Assembly: GCA_036346275.1 (NCBI GenBank)
Contig: CM070721.1
Location: forward strand, 49,315,869-49,379,868
Source: Otatea glauca
Taxonomy: Eukaryota; Streptophyta; Magnoliopsida; Poales; Poaceae
Direction: 5' to 3'
DNA length: 64,000 nt
The translations under genes were made by a program, and so were the position numbers. The notes beneath the pieces were generated by a model. The model ran no database searches. It saw only the letters and a program-made list of their open reading frames with translations, and was not told the DNA's origin. Shown in pieces: positions 22,509 through 33,840 of this stretch; position 1 is the stretch's first letter, and the number at the start of each line of letters is the position of its first letter.

Positions 22509-23025
22509 AGTCTATTAGCGGGTCAATGTTCTGTAGCAGTTTAATAGGATAGTTAATCTTGAGCTTCAGCATACGTAGAGAAAGCCTGAGAGGAGCGAGG
22601 GATTTTAGGAATTCAGATGGAGGGGGTATAGCTGTGGGGATCATCCTTATAGCACAATCAAAGCTACGGTAGACCATTCCATCCCTGCGAATTAGGTCAA
22701 TCATCTTCATTTTTAGCGTGCCGTCATACTATTCAGGGTCGATTGGATGCCCTGAGAGCACAGGGAATACAATCGATAGGAGTGTGTCGAGGTTGGTGTC
22801 CTTTGCGCTATACAGCAAGTAGATCTCGTCAGGAACCCGTGCGTAGCCATCATCATCGGTTGCCCTTGGTGCCATTTCACCATGGCTGCCAATGCCAACA
22901 TGCATGGCGAATTTCTGATTTTTCTTAATCCGAAAACTTGTGATTACAAGGAGCCACGCCCCTGCCCTTTTATCTGGGCGCACACACTCGCACTCCACCT
23001 GGAACCTAATTAAACTCGAACACAA
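22483..23025 (-). pseudogene. Unidentified coding fragment with one in-frame stop
   Basis: One minus-strand frame is open from 23025 to 22732, has a TAG at 22729-22731 and then continues open to 22483. The most protein-like parts are ATDDDGYARVPDEIYLLYS, TLLSIVFPVLSGHP and, after the stop, IDLIRRDGMVYRSFDCAIRM. Codon use and hydrophobic spacing look like a real protein, but I do not recognise the family. The last part overlaps the MITE edge. It may be a broken host gene or a transposon-captured exon. Confidence 0.35.
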
Positions 23026-23170
23026 CTCAACTTCTCAAACAAACCGAACTGGTTTTTCTGAGAAACAAAAGACCGAACAGGTTTTGCTAAGAAGCACAAC
23101 TACTTCCTTTTCTGTTTCTAGCTAACGAAAGGAAAATATCAACTAAAAACTTGAATGAAAATAGAAAACA

Positions 23171-23200
23171 CTAGTAAGGTGCTTGTGCGCTACAACGGAG
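23171..23200 (-). mobile_element. Candidate Helitron 3' terminus
   Basis: The minus strand reads CCGTTGTAGCGCACAAGC, then ACCTTACTAG/T. It has a small hairpin (TTGT...ACAA), a CTAG end and a following T, as in Helitrons inserted between A and T. The body would extend to the right but is interrupted by Tat-B at 23221. I did not find the 5' TC end beyond 38389. Confidence 0.4.
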
Positions 23201-23220
23201 TAATAAATTAGGATGATACG

Positions 23221-24087
23221 TGTCGGCGTTTTCGAGCGCCGGCAAGTAAATTTGTAAGTCTAAGGGGTCGCGCGTTCCACTCCCTGAATGGTTAGACTCG
23301 TGAGTCCAAGATGTATACTGGTTCGGGCTGAAAGTCCCTACTCCAGTTTAGATGGCAGTATTGTATTGCTTTTGCACTATGTTTTACAGACGAGGCGCCT
23401 AAATGACTTAGTCTCCTCGTGTTCTTATGTGTTCCTCTTTTTTGAATCGTTTAGTCCTGCCTCCTTTTATACAGAAGGAAGGGGCAGGTTACATCGAGGG
23501 TCGGGGGGAAGAGCGAGGTGACCTATGTTAGGAGCTCCGGTCCTTCGTCCTGTGGATCGAGTCGCCACCCGCCTTGCCCATCTTTGGGTCGGTAGCCTTG
23601 GTGGTCGGGGATGTTAGGTATTCCCGGAAATAGCGTATTTGCCCTCTGTGATCCTTACGAATCGCCGACGTTGCGGTGCGTGGCGTTGGCGCCGCCGGAG
23701 GGAGCGCGTGCGTTAAATCTTACGCTTGGCGTTGATGGGGCCAAAGCTTTGTCTTCGCGATCACCGGACCTTCTTGGGAAGGAGCCACCCGCCTTGTATA
23801 GTCACCCGATTGACCTCATTCGGAAGTGCGTGGCGGTAGGTCGATGAGGGCTCGACACGCTGCCCTCGGCGTCCGTCACCTTGGTTCGGTCGGTCGGGAG
23901 ATCCCGCCCGCCAAGGGGGTCGGGAGCGCCGTCCGGCCGAGTCGCTTCCCTGGCCGGTCGGGCGGATGTCTTGTGTGGTCTCGCAGCGGTCGGTCGGTGG
24001 CGGGCGGCGCGGCTGTTGGTGGAGATATGCTTGAGGCCGCTGCTCGTCGCCGGGCCGTTGGGGTACCCTCGTTATTAGTATTCGTCG
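23221..24087 (-). repeat. Tat-B 3' LTR
   Basis: Begins TGTCGGCGTTTTCGAGCG. A minus-strand TATAAAAGG lies at 23463-23471. The end is TTCGTCG, where the other LTR has TTCGTCA. Compared with 37509-38388 it lacks many single or double bases within 23900-24060. Confidence 0.92.
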
Positions 24088-24475
24088 GTAGCCCCGAACT
24101 CCGGCGATTTCGGCGCATTCGGTTGGAGGTTGAACTTGGATGAGTGGTGGCGGGCACAGTGGTCGGTCGGCCGATCCGGTAAGCGATTCCGTCGGTGTGC
24201 CTCGATGGATCCGACGGCTGCCACGAGTTTGGCCGGGGGCATTTGAACCGCCAGAGGCTTTTACTCGCCTCGTTGCGCATGCCGAGTATAGTTTGGCGCG
24301 CCCCGCCTGCTTGTCTTCTTGATCGCCGGGTTACGTGAAGGATGCTTCGCTTTCGGCGCCGCATTTACTCTGGAGACGCTTAGCCTCCCTTCGTCCGGGT
24401 ATATATATATATGTGCGCTGTAGCTTGCTTGAAGGATAACCCTTTTGACGAGAGTTCTTTCTTCTGCTCCTTCAA

Positions 24476-24709
24476 ATGGCTTCGAGACACCCTCTAGTCT
24501 TTAGCTTTGGCGATGACATCGCGGGGGAAGAAGAAAATCCTCTGGCCGAGCTTTGGGCTGAGTTCGACCAGGCGATGGCCGAGCTTACGGAGGAAGAAGC
24601 TGCAGCCCGTGATGCTGCTTCTGTTGACGCGCTGCTCGAGGCCGTTCCGAGGCTCGAGGTGGTAAGGGGGCCCTTCAAGGCGATGGCGCAAGGCGTCGAT
24701 CGTAGTTAG
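24476..24709 (+). CDS. Small acidic ORF in the antisense region of Tat-B
   Basis: 77 codons starting MASRHPLVFSFGDDIAGEEE, rich in Glu and Ala, with a predicted helical AELTEEEAAARDAASVDAL stretch. A TATA-like run (TATATATATATATG at about 24401) lies 75 bp upstream, and AATGAAATC plus TTTATAAAAATG sequence near 24945 could provide a 3' end. It is plus-strand, opposite to gag-pol. I do not recognise the family. It could be a separate small gene or the first part of a larger antisense transcript. Confidence 0.45.
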   Translation: MASRHPLVFSFGDDIAGEEENPLAELWAEFDQAMAELTEEEAAARDAASVDALLEAVPRLEVVRGPFKAMAQGVDRS

Positions 24710-25019
24710 TGCGGCCGCGTCGATGTCGTGAACGGCGTGAAGCATCGGCGCGTCGCCATGGCCGCGGCGGTATCCGTCGACCGAGCAAGGGCCTACCAAA
24801 GATGTCGTCGGTGCCACCGACGCCGCACGGATGTTTGATAGGTTCTAGGCGTGGGTAAAGTCCTGCCATGGTGCGTGCGCGCCACTCTTGTGTCTGTCGG
24901 GTATTGTGTGTAAAGTCGTGTAAAGTCTGAGCCTGTTGGCCTATAATGAAATCTTCTTTTTCTTTATAAAAATGTCTTCGCGATGAGTTTGCTTTAATTT
25001 TAACCGTCGTGGATAGACC

Positions 25020-26795
25020 GGGCCTTGATCGGCAGGACGACCGGATGCCTCTGTGAGGTTCGGTGTCCGAGTGCTCGCTTAACGTCAGTAGCTAGACAGC
25101 GCTTTGGTCGGCAGGACGGCCGGATGCCTCGAGAGGTTCGGTGTCCGAGTCTTTGGTTTAACGTCGTAGCTAGATCGCGTGCCTTGGTCGCGAGGGCGAC
25201 CCAATGCCTCTGTGAGGTTCGGTGTCCGAGTGCCTTGGTCGGCGGGACGACCGGATGCCTCTGTGAGGTTCGGTGTCCGAGTGCTCATTTAACGTCGTAG
25301 CTAGACGCTGCCTTGGTCGGCGAGGACGACCGGATGCCTCTGAGAGGTTCGGTGTCCGAGTGCCTTGGTCGGCGGGACGACCGGATGCCTCTGTGAGGTT
25401 CGGTGTTCGAGTGCCTTGGTCGGCGAGGACGGCCGGATGCCTCTGTGAGGTTCGGTGTCCGAGTGCCTTGGTCGGCGGGGACGACCGGATGCCTCTGTGA
25501 GGTTCGGTGTCCGAGTGCCTTGGTCGGCGGGACGGCCGGATGCCTCTGTGAGGTTCGGTGTCCGAGTGCCTTGGTGGCGAGGACGACCGGATGCCTTTGT
25601 GAGGTTCGGTGTCCGAGTGCCTTGGTGGCAGGGACGGCCGGATGCATCCGTGAGGTTCGGTGTCCGAGTGCTCGCTTAACGTCGTAGCTAGACGATGCCT
25701 TGGTGGCGAGGACGGCCGGATGCCTCTGAGAGGTTCGGTGTCCGATCGCTTGGTCGGCGTGGACGACCGGATGCCTCTGTGAGGTTCGGTGTCCGAGTGC
25801 CGTGGTCGGCGAGGACGGCCGGATGCCTCTGAGAGGTTCAGTGTCCGAGTGCCTTGGTGGCGGCAGGACGGCCGGATGCCTCTGTGAGGTTCGGTGTCCG
25901 ATCGCCTTGGTCGGCGAGGGACGGCCGGATGCCTCTGTGAGGTTCGGTGTCCGAGTGCCTTGGTCGGCGAGGACGACCGGATGCTTCGTGAGGTTCGTGT
26001 CCGATCGCCTTGGTCGGCGGGGACGACCGGATGCCTCGAGAGGTTCGGTGTCCGAGTGCCTTGGTCGACGAGGACGATCGGATGCCTCTGTGAGGTTCGG
26101 TGTCCGAGTGCTCGCTTAACGTCGTAGCTAGACGGTGCCTTGGTCGGCAGGGACGGCCGGATGCCTCTGAGAGGTTCGGGTATCCGAGCGCCTTGGTCGG
26201 CGAGGACGGCCGGATGCCTCTGTGAGGTTCGGTGTCCGAGTGCCTTGGTCGGCGAGGACGACCGGATGCCTCTGTGAGGTTCGGTGTCCGAGTGCCTTGG
26301 TCGGCGGGGACGACCGGATGCCTCTGTGAGGTTCGGGTGTCCGAGTGCCTTGGTCGGCAGGGACGACCGGATGCCTCTGTGAGGTTCAGGTGTCCGACTG
26401 CCTTGGTCGGTAGGGACGACCGGATGCCTCTGAGAGGTTCGGTTTCGAGTGCCTTGGTCGGCAGGACGGCCGGATGCCTCTGTGAGGTTCGGTGTCCGAG
26501 TGCTCGCTTAACGTCGTAGCTAGACGGTGCCTTGGTCGGCGGGGACGACCGGATGCCTCTGAGAGGTTCGGTGTCCGATCGCCTTGGTCTGGCAGGACGA
26601 CCGGATGCCTCTCGTGAGGTTCGGTGTCCGAGTGCCTTGGTCGGCAGGGACGACCGGATGCCTCGAGAGGTTCGGTGTCCGAGTGCCTTGGTCGGCGAGG
26701 ACGACCGGATGCCTCTGTGAGGTTCGGTGTCCGATCGCCTTGGTCGGCGAGGACGACCGGATGCCTCTGTGAGGTTCGGTGTCCGAGTGCTCGCT
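25020..26795. repeat. Hierarchical tandem array, 31 units of about 52 bp
   Basis: The unit is GCCTTGGTCGGCGAGGACGA + CCGGATGCCTCTGTGAGG + TTCGGTGTCCGAGT (51-53 bp). I count 31 GAGGTTCGG-type cores. A linker of about 26 bp (TGCTCGCTTAACGTCGTAGC + TAGACG) interrupts at about 25078, 25148, 25288, 25675, 26113, 26505 and 26797, giving blocks of 1, 1, 2, 7, 8, 7 and 5 units. Four of the last five blocks, and the second, open with a GAGAGGTT variant. The long ORFs across it are repeats read through in several frames, not a protein I would claim. Confidence 0.9.
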
Positions 26796-26960
26796 TAACG
26801 TCGTAGCCGGACGTGAGTGCTCGTTCTACCGTCGTAGCCGGACGTGAGTGCTCGCTCTGTCGTGGCCGGACGTGAGTGCTCGCTACCGTCGTAGCCGGAC
26901 GTGAGTGCTCGCTACCGCCGTAGCCGGATGTGAGTGCTCGCTACCGTCGTAGCTGGACGT
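26796..26960. repeat. Second tandem array, about 6 units of roughly 28 bp
   Basis: The unit is CCGTCGTAGCCGGACGTGAG + TGCTCGCT. It appears to derive from the linker of the adjacent 52-bp array, since both share the CGTCGTAGC + GGAC core and the GTGCTCG word. Confidence 0.85.
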
Positions 26961-27907
26961 GGGGCATCCTTCCCGAGTCCTCGTCGGGCGAGGGTAACTG
27001 CGAGAAGAATGACCACCGTCTATCCCACATGTATACCCCATCCGCAGGTGTGGGACCTGGAGGGGTTGAGCGACGCACGTTTACCTGCGTTGGTTTGAAC
27101 GCCGTGCTCGTGGAGCCAATAGCGGGTAGTCCGAGTGGGTCCTGGGAGGTCCCGCCCAAGGGGGACCCTTCCGAGCGGACGGTCCCAGAGTAGGGTGTCC
27201 TGGCCCTGCTGTGGGGCGACCCATAAAAAACCTTTCTCTACTCAATCCCGTATGGACCCTGGGTCGTCCGCCAACCCAGAGCACAGCTGGCTGTCGCTCA
27301 TTGATGAGCTCCCGGGAGAGTGTGAAGTATGGTCTCGGACGCGAGTAGAGGTGATTAGGCCGTCAGCCGACCTAACCGAGGGCCCACCGTGGGGCTCACC
27401 TCATACCCCCTTGCTCAAGCTTTGTTTGGGCGGCTTTATACCCATCCGCGGGTAGGCCTTTTTGAACCCACAGCTCCTCGCTGGGCCCCTGGCGCAAGCC
27501 ACAAAGCTTTTGCCGTCTTGGGGCCGCAGCGGCCCAGTGGGCTTCTCGCGCGCACCCCGGAGCAACCGCTCCGGCCTAAAGGCGGAGACCAAGAGGTTAC
27601 GGGACACGTTGTTCGGGGGCGGCGTCTTTATGGCCCTTGTCGCCTGACATGACAGGGATTAAAAGCGGAGTGGTATTGGAAACTGGGAGTTACCAGGCTG
27701 GCGCAATAGGCGAGGGTGGACGCGACGCTTCGCTGAGAGGGTGCACGCTGGCGGCGCTTGCTTGTCCTCTATAAATACGCCCGTCAGGTGCTCCGTAGTC
27801 ACGCTTTCTTGCCTTCTTTGTCTCTGTCTCAAAACAAGAAAAGCACTAGAGAGCCAAGAAAAGAAAACCCCACCTTTCTTTCTCACCTTCCACGCCTCTT
27901 ACGGAAG
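26961..27907 (+). promoter_or_regulatory. Upstream region and TATA promoter of the antisense Tat-B gene
   Basis: GC-rich spacer ending in CTCTATAAATACGC (TATA from 27770) and a leader through 27907. The leader contains CTTTGTCTCTGTCTC-type pyrimidine sequence usual around plant transcription starts. Nothing else was recognised between 26961 and 27760. Confidence 0.5.
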
Positions 27908-30900
27908 ATGTCGTGGCGGAGTGCTCGCGCCAAGACACAGTGCGGCGCTCGGCTTGGTGAAGAAGGGCTTCTTCATGCCGCAGACCTTTACGGTCCGAGG
28001 GTGCCGACCGGGCCGCTACCCCACGCCGCGGCGACGAGGTCGTGGTGCCCGCTCGTTCTTCGAGCGGCTTTGGCTCGCCACGCACCCGCTCGTCCAGGGG
28101 CCGCCTCACTACAAGGTGGAGGTGCACCATCTCAACCCCAATGGGGTCCTCTACATCGCCATCTTCATCACGCGCGCGAGGCCTTCCCGGGATCGAGCCG
28201 ACTGGCGTTGTGGAGGCACTTCTTCCGTGCAAGGCTCGAAAGACAGCCGTCGGACGCCGTGGCGCCTGGTGGCTCGCCTCCAGCCTTCGCCCGGTCGAGC
28301 ACGGAGTACTGGAGGTAAGCCGCCCTCGTCCAACAAGGGTGGCGTTACAATGGCTCTACGCTCAAAACGTCGGCGATAAATAGCGCCCCTCGTTTCACCG
28401 GCGAGCTTCCCATGGCGGAGGAGCGGTGGAACCGGGCGCCAAAAGAGGGAGAAGAATGCCGCCCCGATCGTGGAGCGATCGGGGCTCAAAGGAGGCGGGG
28501 CTCACGGGGACATTGTTGTGCGCACCTTTATGGGGATGCGCGTGCAACCTCAATGCACGAGCCGCACCCTTGTTCCGGTATCTTGGCCGTCCGACCGGGC
28601 GAGGATGGCGTAACCCGAGCCGGCCGCGCTCGAGGTGGAGGCCCGGTGGCGGGCTGTTCTGGCGGAGCGCCACGGTGTACACGTGGCCACCCGAGCCATT
28701 CTCGGTGGCTTTCCGCCAACTGTAAGTCGGTGAAATTCCTTTCCTTCTCTTTTCTTTGTCCTTAGTACTTGGTCCGACCGCATTCCCGCATCCTCTTAGG
28801 GGCTCACGGGATGTCTTCTGCGCCGCCCCGGGATAAGGAGGCACGATGGCCGCCGGGCGAAGACTAGAGGTCGACTCCTCCGCAAGAAGCGGAAGGAGGA
28901 AAGGAGGAAGAAGAAGCATAAGGAACGCTAGCGGGCCTTGCACGGCGAGGATGTGTCGGGGACCACCGCTGTGGGACAACCTCCACCGACAACGTGGCGG
29001 AGCGCCCGCCATCCCTATGGTGGGTTTTTCTCGACCCGCCGATCGCGGCGGCCCGAGCGTGGACTCCGCCGAGGGCGGCATCACGAGCCCGTGGCGCGGA
29101 TCCCGTGCGGGTGATCTTGCGCTCATGATCGTTGCAGCGCCTCGGCTGGAGGTGGCTTCGGGGAAGCGACCAGCCGACTTGCCCCTTGGCGGGGGGCCGG
29201 CAAAGAGGGCGCGCGTGCCGCGTACCCGCTCGGCCTTGTAAGTGTTTCTTTTTATTGGAGCATTTTTCTTTTTGGCAAAGCCGCCCGAGCGACTCTTGAA
29301 TCTTTGCAACGTGCAGCGCCTACACGGGGGTGACCGTGGGGCGTGCCGCAGTGGCTCCGCAAGTAACAGCGCCGGTGATTTCGGCGACTCCGATCGGGTC
29401 GGTGGAGGTCGCGGTGTCGGCGTCCGAGGGCGCGGTCGCCGAGGACGGGCCTCACCCGAGGTCGTGGCCAAGAAGAACTTCCGCGCCTCGGCGGGACCCC
29501 ACCGACGACGTGATCGCCCTTTCGAGGATGAGACGATGGTGCCGCCGCGATCGCGCCCGATCGTGGCGGGCCGGCGACGGAGGTGCTCGACCCCTTGTCC
29601 CAAGGGGAGGTGCCGACCGATGCTCCTCAGGTGCAGGTCGCCGAGGGGGTTTCTGAAGGGTTGACCTCATCACCCTTACCCATGGTGCTTTGGACGGGCG
29701 ACGCCCCGCCCGAACCGGGCGAAGCGAGGGCGCCGCGGTGTAATCCGGCCCGGGCGCCATGGGTCGACGGAGGAGAGCGAGTGGGCCGCCCTTCTAAGGC
29801 GCTACCGACGCCGGCCGAGATAGGCGATCCGTAAAGGTCCGCTCTTGCTCGAGTCTTCCACTGTATTATGGACACGATGGTCGGGGAGTCCAACCGATCG
29901 CCTGTAGGTCACCAAGAGTTACGACTCATTGCACATTTTGATAGTTCTTCCGTGCGACTAACGGAGTGTCCACGCTTTGCAAAGACTTGCGGGCTCGCCA
30001 GGCGCGCGAGTTGAGCTCTGCAGGCGCTCGACGATCGGCCAAGCTGCAGTGGAGGAGTCGCATCGGTGCGCTTTGAGTCGCGCCTAGTCCAGAGGCCCCG
30101 ACATTAGATTTGCGGAGGCGGTGGAGATCCGCCAGGGTTTGAAGAGGCCACAAAGGCCCTTTATGACGAGCGCCAGGAGCCAAGGCCTTGAGGGCGAAAG
30201 TGGTGGAACTCGAGTCCTCGACGGAGGTCACCGAGGCCAAGGATGCCGCCGCTGCCGCGAGGGGATCACGCAGACGCAGCAACACGCTGCGACCGAGCGA
30301 AACAAAGCTCGGGGGACGCCGACCGAGTTCGCTCGAGCGCGATTGCTCGTAAGGCCGGTGGCCGAGGACTTCATCGAGGCGCCAAGTCGGGCCGCAATCG
30401 ACCAACTCGCGGCCGTAAGTGTCTCAATTCTTCAATTAAGTCTCGGGTGCGACCTACAGGCGAACTTATCCAAAATCGCCGCAATCCGCAGAGGCGCAGA
30501 AGAATCTGGCGTCGCCGTGGAGGTGCAGAAACGGCATCGATGCTCGCGACGTGGCGATCGTGGCGGGGCGAGGCCCGGCCGCGTTGAAGGTTGCGGAGGA
30601 CGGTCGGGCCGAGATGAGCGCCGAACCGAGGCCTCCGCAAGGCCGGTCGGAAGTCTGCGATCGCATCCTTGGAGCCGGCAGCCCGAGTGCCCTTGCCCCG
30701 TCCGCCCGAGTGCCGGACCCGTAGAAGAGGCGGTGATCACCGGCGCCGCGCTTGAGCCGTCGGCGCCGTCAATACCGTCTCGTACTACGACGGCATCGAC
30801 CTCGCGGTGGTGGGCGCGGCGTGCCGGAACCGGATCGATGAGGAGATCGACCGGTTTGAGCTCTGGTCGAGCCGCACGCCCGAGATCGCCACCAGATCCG

Positions 30901-30990
30901 CCGCGCAGCCGCCCTCCAGGAAGCCAGAGGCAGCCAACTCTCCGTCTCGCCACCGGTCGCCCACCAACAAGAATAAAAATAGTTAGCTTT
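27908..30990 (+). pseudogene. Antisense gene of Tat-B, 'putative transposase, gypsy type' (PF04195-like), decayed
   Basis: The ATG at 27908 starts MSWRSARAKTQCGARLGEEG. Frames then shift repeatedly. A second frame has LVKKGFFMPQTFTVRGC, and then FFERLWLATHPLVQGPPHY and KVEVHHLNPNGVLYIAIFI (about 28055-28175), which match the conserved block of the plant family named 'transposase (putative), gypsy type'. Despite that name its biochemical role is not established. Donor-like sites at about 28312, 28720, 29238 and 30414 suggest a multi-exon gene; a late exon may follow the CTACAG near 30460. The tail is Arg/Ala/Pro-rich. Many indels make it inactive. It occupies the same slot as the PMD gene in Tat-A. 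Confidence 0.65.
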
Positions 30991-31199
30991 AACCTTTTTA
31001 GATTGTAAAGACTGCTATGTAAACAATCTTGAATTTATCAAGTTCCAGAATCGCCTCTCGCCCTCTTTCGTATTTAGGGTGAGCGTTTGACCGACCATAG
31101 CCTTAAGGACCGCAGGGGTCACTTATGCGTAGGTCGGTCGTTTGGGAGGAGCGAGGTGGATTGGAGACTTGGCTATGCAGCGGTTAGGCGCACTTGTGA

Positions 31200-31590
31200 G
31201 GGATAGGAGTGTTCTAGACCGCCAAGGATCTTTCCACTCGGGCACTTCCTTCTTCCGCGGTGCTACTTAGCAACCATAGCACCGGGGCGTAGGTCGTAAC
31301 ACTTGGATTGAGAGGGTTACTGCTCGGGATGGACATCATGACCAGTCGGGTCACGTACCCTCATAAGCGCGTGGGACAGCTGAGTTCGTGCGGGGGAGGA
31401 GTATTCCCTGCCGACCCAAAGGTCACTCCACTCGGGTACTTCCTTTTTTCGCGAAGTGTTAGCAACCGTAGCCGCTGGGGCGTAAGCTGTAGCACTTGGG
31501 TCGAAGGGGTTACCGCTCGGGAAGGACCTTGTGGTCGGTTGGGTCATCAACCCGCGCAAGCGCCGATCGGGAGCAGCTTGAACGGGGGCG
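31200..31590. repeat. Tandem duplication of about 195 bp between pol and the antisense gene
   Basis: The word CACTCGGGYACTTCCTT occurs at 31234 and again at 31429. The following sequence, including GCAACC[A/G]TAGC, GGGGCGTA, AACACTTGG/AGCACTTGG and GGTTAC[T/C]GCTCGGGA, is repeated with substitutions and small gaps. It lies where the two opposing transcription units converge. Confidence 0.75.
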
Positions 31591-31676
31591 CCGAAGGGCA
31601 GCCCCCGAGTCGTCGCATGGCGACCAGGTGCTCGGAAGGAAAAAAGTAAAGAGCATGCTAGGAAGAGGAAAAGAGT

Positions 31677-32990
31677 TTAGGGATAGAATCGCCTTAACTT
31701 TTCTATATTCCATGCATTCGGAAGGATGCGGCCGTCGGCGTCCTTGAGCCGAAAGGTGCCAGGTCGGAGGATCTGCACGACGGTGAAGGGCCTTCCTGTG
31801 GGGCGATACTTGTGCTTATCCTTCCGGTGCGACCGACGCAGACGTGTCGCCAAGATCAAAGACCGCCCTCGAACTGGCGGCGGCCGTGATAACGCCGCGA
31901 GCTTGTTGATACCGCCGATCGCAGACGGCCACGTCATGCGCCTCGTCGAGCCGGGTCGACGGCGTCTTGTTGTCGCGGCGAGCCCCGAGCCTCCTCGGCT
32001 TGCGCCTTGGGGCGCCAGACTCGGTGTCCGCGGCAAGAAGACGGCTTCAAAGACCGTATACCATGAAGAACGGTGAACTCGGCCGCCCGGTCGGCGTGGT
32101 CCGTAGACTCCAGAGGACGGAGGGTAGCTCGGTCACCCAGCGCCGCCGGCGCTTGAGCCGATCAAGATCCGCAGCCTTGAGCCCTTGAAGGATCATGCGC
32201 GTTTGCGCACTCGACACGGCCGTTGGTCCGCGGATGGGCCACGGCTGCCCAATCGACGCGATGTTGAAGTCATCGCAGAACTCGAGGAACTCCTTCCCGT
32301 GAATCGCTGCGTTCGTTGTCGGTGATGATGGAGTTTGGGACTCGAACCAAAAGACTATGTCGCGAAGAAGATGGCCGCTTGTGCCGACGTGGCGCCACGA
32401 CCGGCTTGGCCTCTATCCACTTGGTGAACTTGTCCACCGCGACGAGCAAATGGGTAAAGCCCCGGCGCTTTCTTGAAAGGCCCGACCAGATCGAGTCCCC
32501 GACCGCAAAAAGCCACGTGATGGGGATTGTGCGCAAGGCTGAGCCGGCAGATGTGTCTCGCTCGCAAAGAATTGGCATCCTTCGCAGGTCGTCGATGTGC
32601 TCGGCGTCGGACATGGCGGTCGGCCAATAGAAACCTTGCCGAAAGGCCTTTCCCACAAGAGATCGGGCGCAGCTGGTGACCGCAAATTCTACTGTATGTC
32701 GTCCGCCAGCTTGTTTCCCTTGGTCGGCCAGATGCACTTTTGGAGGACCCCGAGGCTCCTTTGTAAAGGTCCGCCGACCAGACGAAAGACTTTGCCGCCG
32801 GCGAGGCGCCGCCTCGGTCGGGTCGGGGAAGTGACCCGTCCACAAACGATCCATGAAGGGCTTTCTCCACGGACTCGGCCGCTAGCACGCGCGCTCGACC
32901 GCCAAGTCTACGCCGATCGCGCGACGGTTGGGCGACCGTGCTAGGTAGGTCGGGGACCGCTCGCCACCGGGCCCAGCTGGATGGAAGGCC
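31677..32990 (-). pseudogene. Tat-B integrase (frameshifted)
   Basis: The zinc-binding part includes KAFRQGFYWPTAMSDAEHID. The core has LVAVDKFTKWIEAKPV and NSIITDNE in one frame, with GLDLVGPFKKAPG in another. The C-terminus (32036-31677) ends with FTVVQILRPGTFRLKDADGR and then NAWNIEKLRRFYP, a very typical Tat C-terminus that fixes the end of pol. The frame changes several times, and I could not place the conserved Glu in an open frame. No working enzyme is possible. Confidence 0.85.
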
Positions 32991-33840
32991 GCAGGAGGTC
33001 GCAGACGAAGATCCCGGCCGGGACCGGCTCTCTGCTGGAGGCCAGATTGGCTAGGTAGTCGGCGTCGCTATTGTAGCGTCGGTAGCTATGGTGAAGCTCG
33101 AAGCCCTTGAACCGCACTTCGAGCCCGCGCTTCTCGACAAGACGCGCCATACACGGGCGTCTCTGGCCCGCGCCTTCATGACTTGGTCGACGACAAGCTT
33201 GGAGTCCCCGCGACGTGGAGTCGGCGAGCACCGAGGTCGGCAATGATCCGAGACCGCTGACGAGGGCCTCGTGACTCGGCGACGTTGTTGGTGGCATCAA
33301 AAGCACCGATGGCGTCTCGCTTGTTCCCGAGCGAGATGATGATGGCGACCGCGCCGCGCCATTCTTGTTGTAAGACCCATCGAAGTACATTGTCCAGTAC
33401 TCGGGGTCTTCGATCACTGGTGGTGCCTGGGTTTTGGTCCACTCGGCGACGAAGTCGGTTAGGGCCTGCGACTTGATCGCCGTCCGAGGGACGTATGTGA
33501 TGTCGTGGCCGCAGAGCTCGAGCGCCCACTTGGCTATCCTTCCCGAGGCGTCGCGGTTGCGAACGATCTCGCCTAGCGGGACGTGGTCACCACGGTGATG
33601 TTGTCCGATCGGGTAGTGGACGAGTTTTCTTCGCAATGAGCACCGCGTGAGAGTAGCTTCGCACTGTGGGTACCGAGCCTTGACTCGGAAAGGACCTCGC
33701 TAATGAAGTAACCGCCGTTGTACCTTAAGTTCGCGGCCTTCTTCCGCCGCTCCACCACGAGGGCCGCTACGACGACTTGGGTAGTGGCGGCGATGTAGAG
33801 AACAGCGGCTCCCACGTGCCGGGCGACCAGGATCGAGGCG
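32941..33840 (-). pseudogene. Tat-B RNase H and second RNase H (frameshifted)
   Basis: One frame (33636-32941) covers the end of the first RNase H, WALELCGHDITYVPRTAIKS then QALTDFVAEW, and the start of the second RNase H, YWTMYFDGSYNKNGA (first Asp). Frameshifts follow, and the original frame resumes with LEVRFKGFELHHSYRRYNSD and ADYLANLAS, which carries the last Asp region. The arrangement again marks Tat. The Glu and middle Asp blocks (near 33250-33180) are only readable by changing frame. Confidence 0.85.

Noticed and set aside
25020..26795. CRISPR-like regular repeats
   Set aside because: The repeats are contiguous with no unique spacers, lie inside a plant retrotransposon, and there are no cas genes.
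25025..26806. Long plus-strand ORFs of repeating VRFGVRVPWSAG and similar units
   Set aside because: They arise because the 52-bp array is free of stops in several frames. The frame drifts from unit to unit, so no consistent protein is encoded.
28395..29603. 402-codon minus-strand ORF in Tat-B
   Set aside because: Antisense to the gypsy-type gene, with Arg/Pro-rich low-complexity composition in very GC-rich DNA; no domain recognised.
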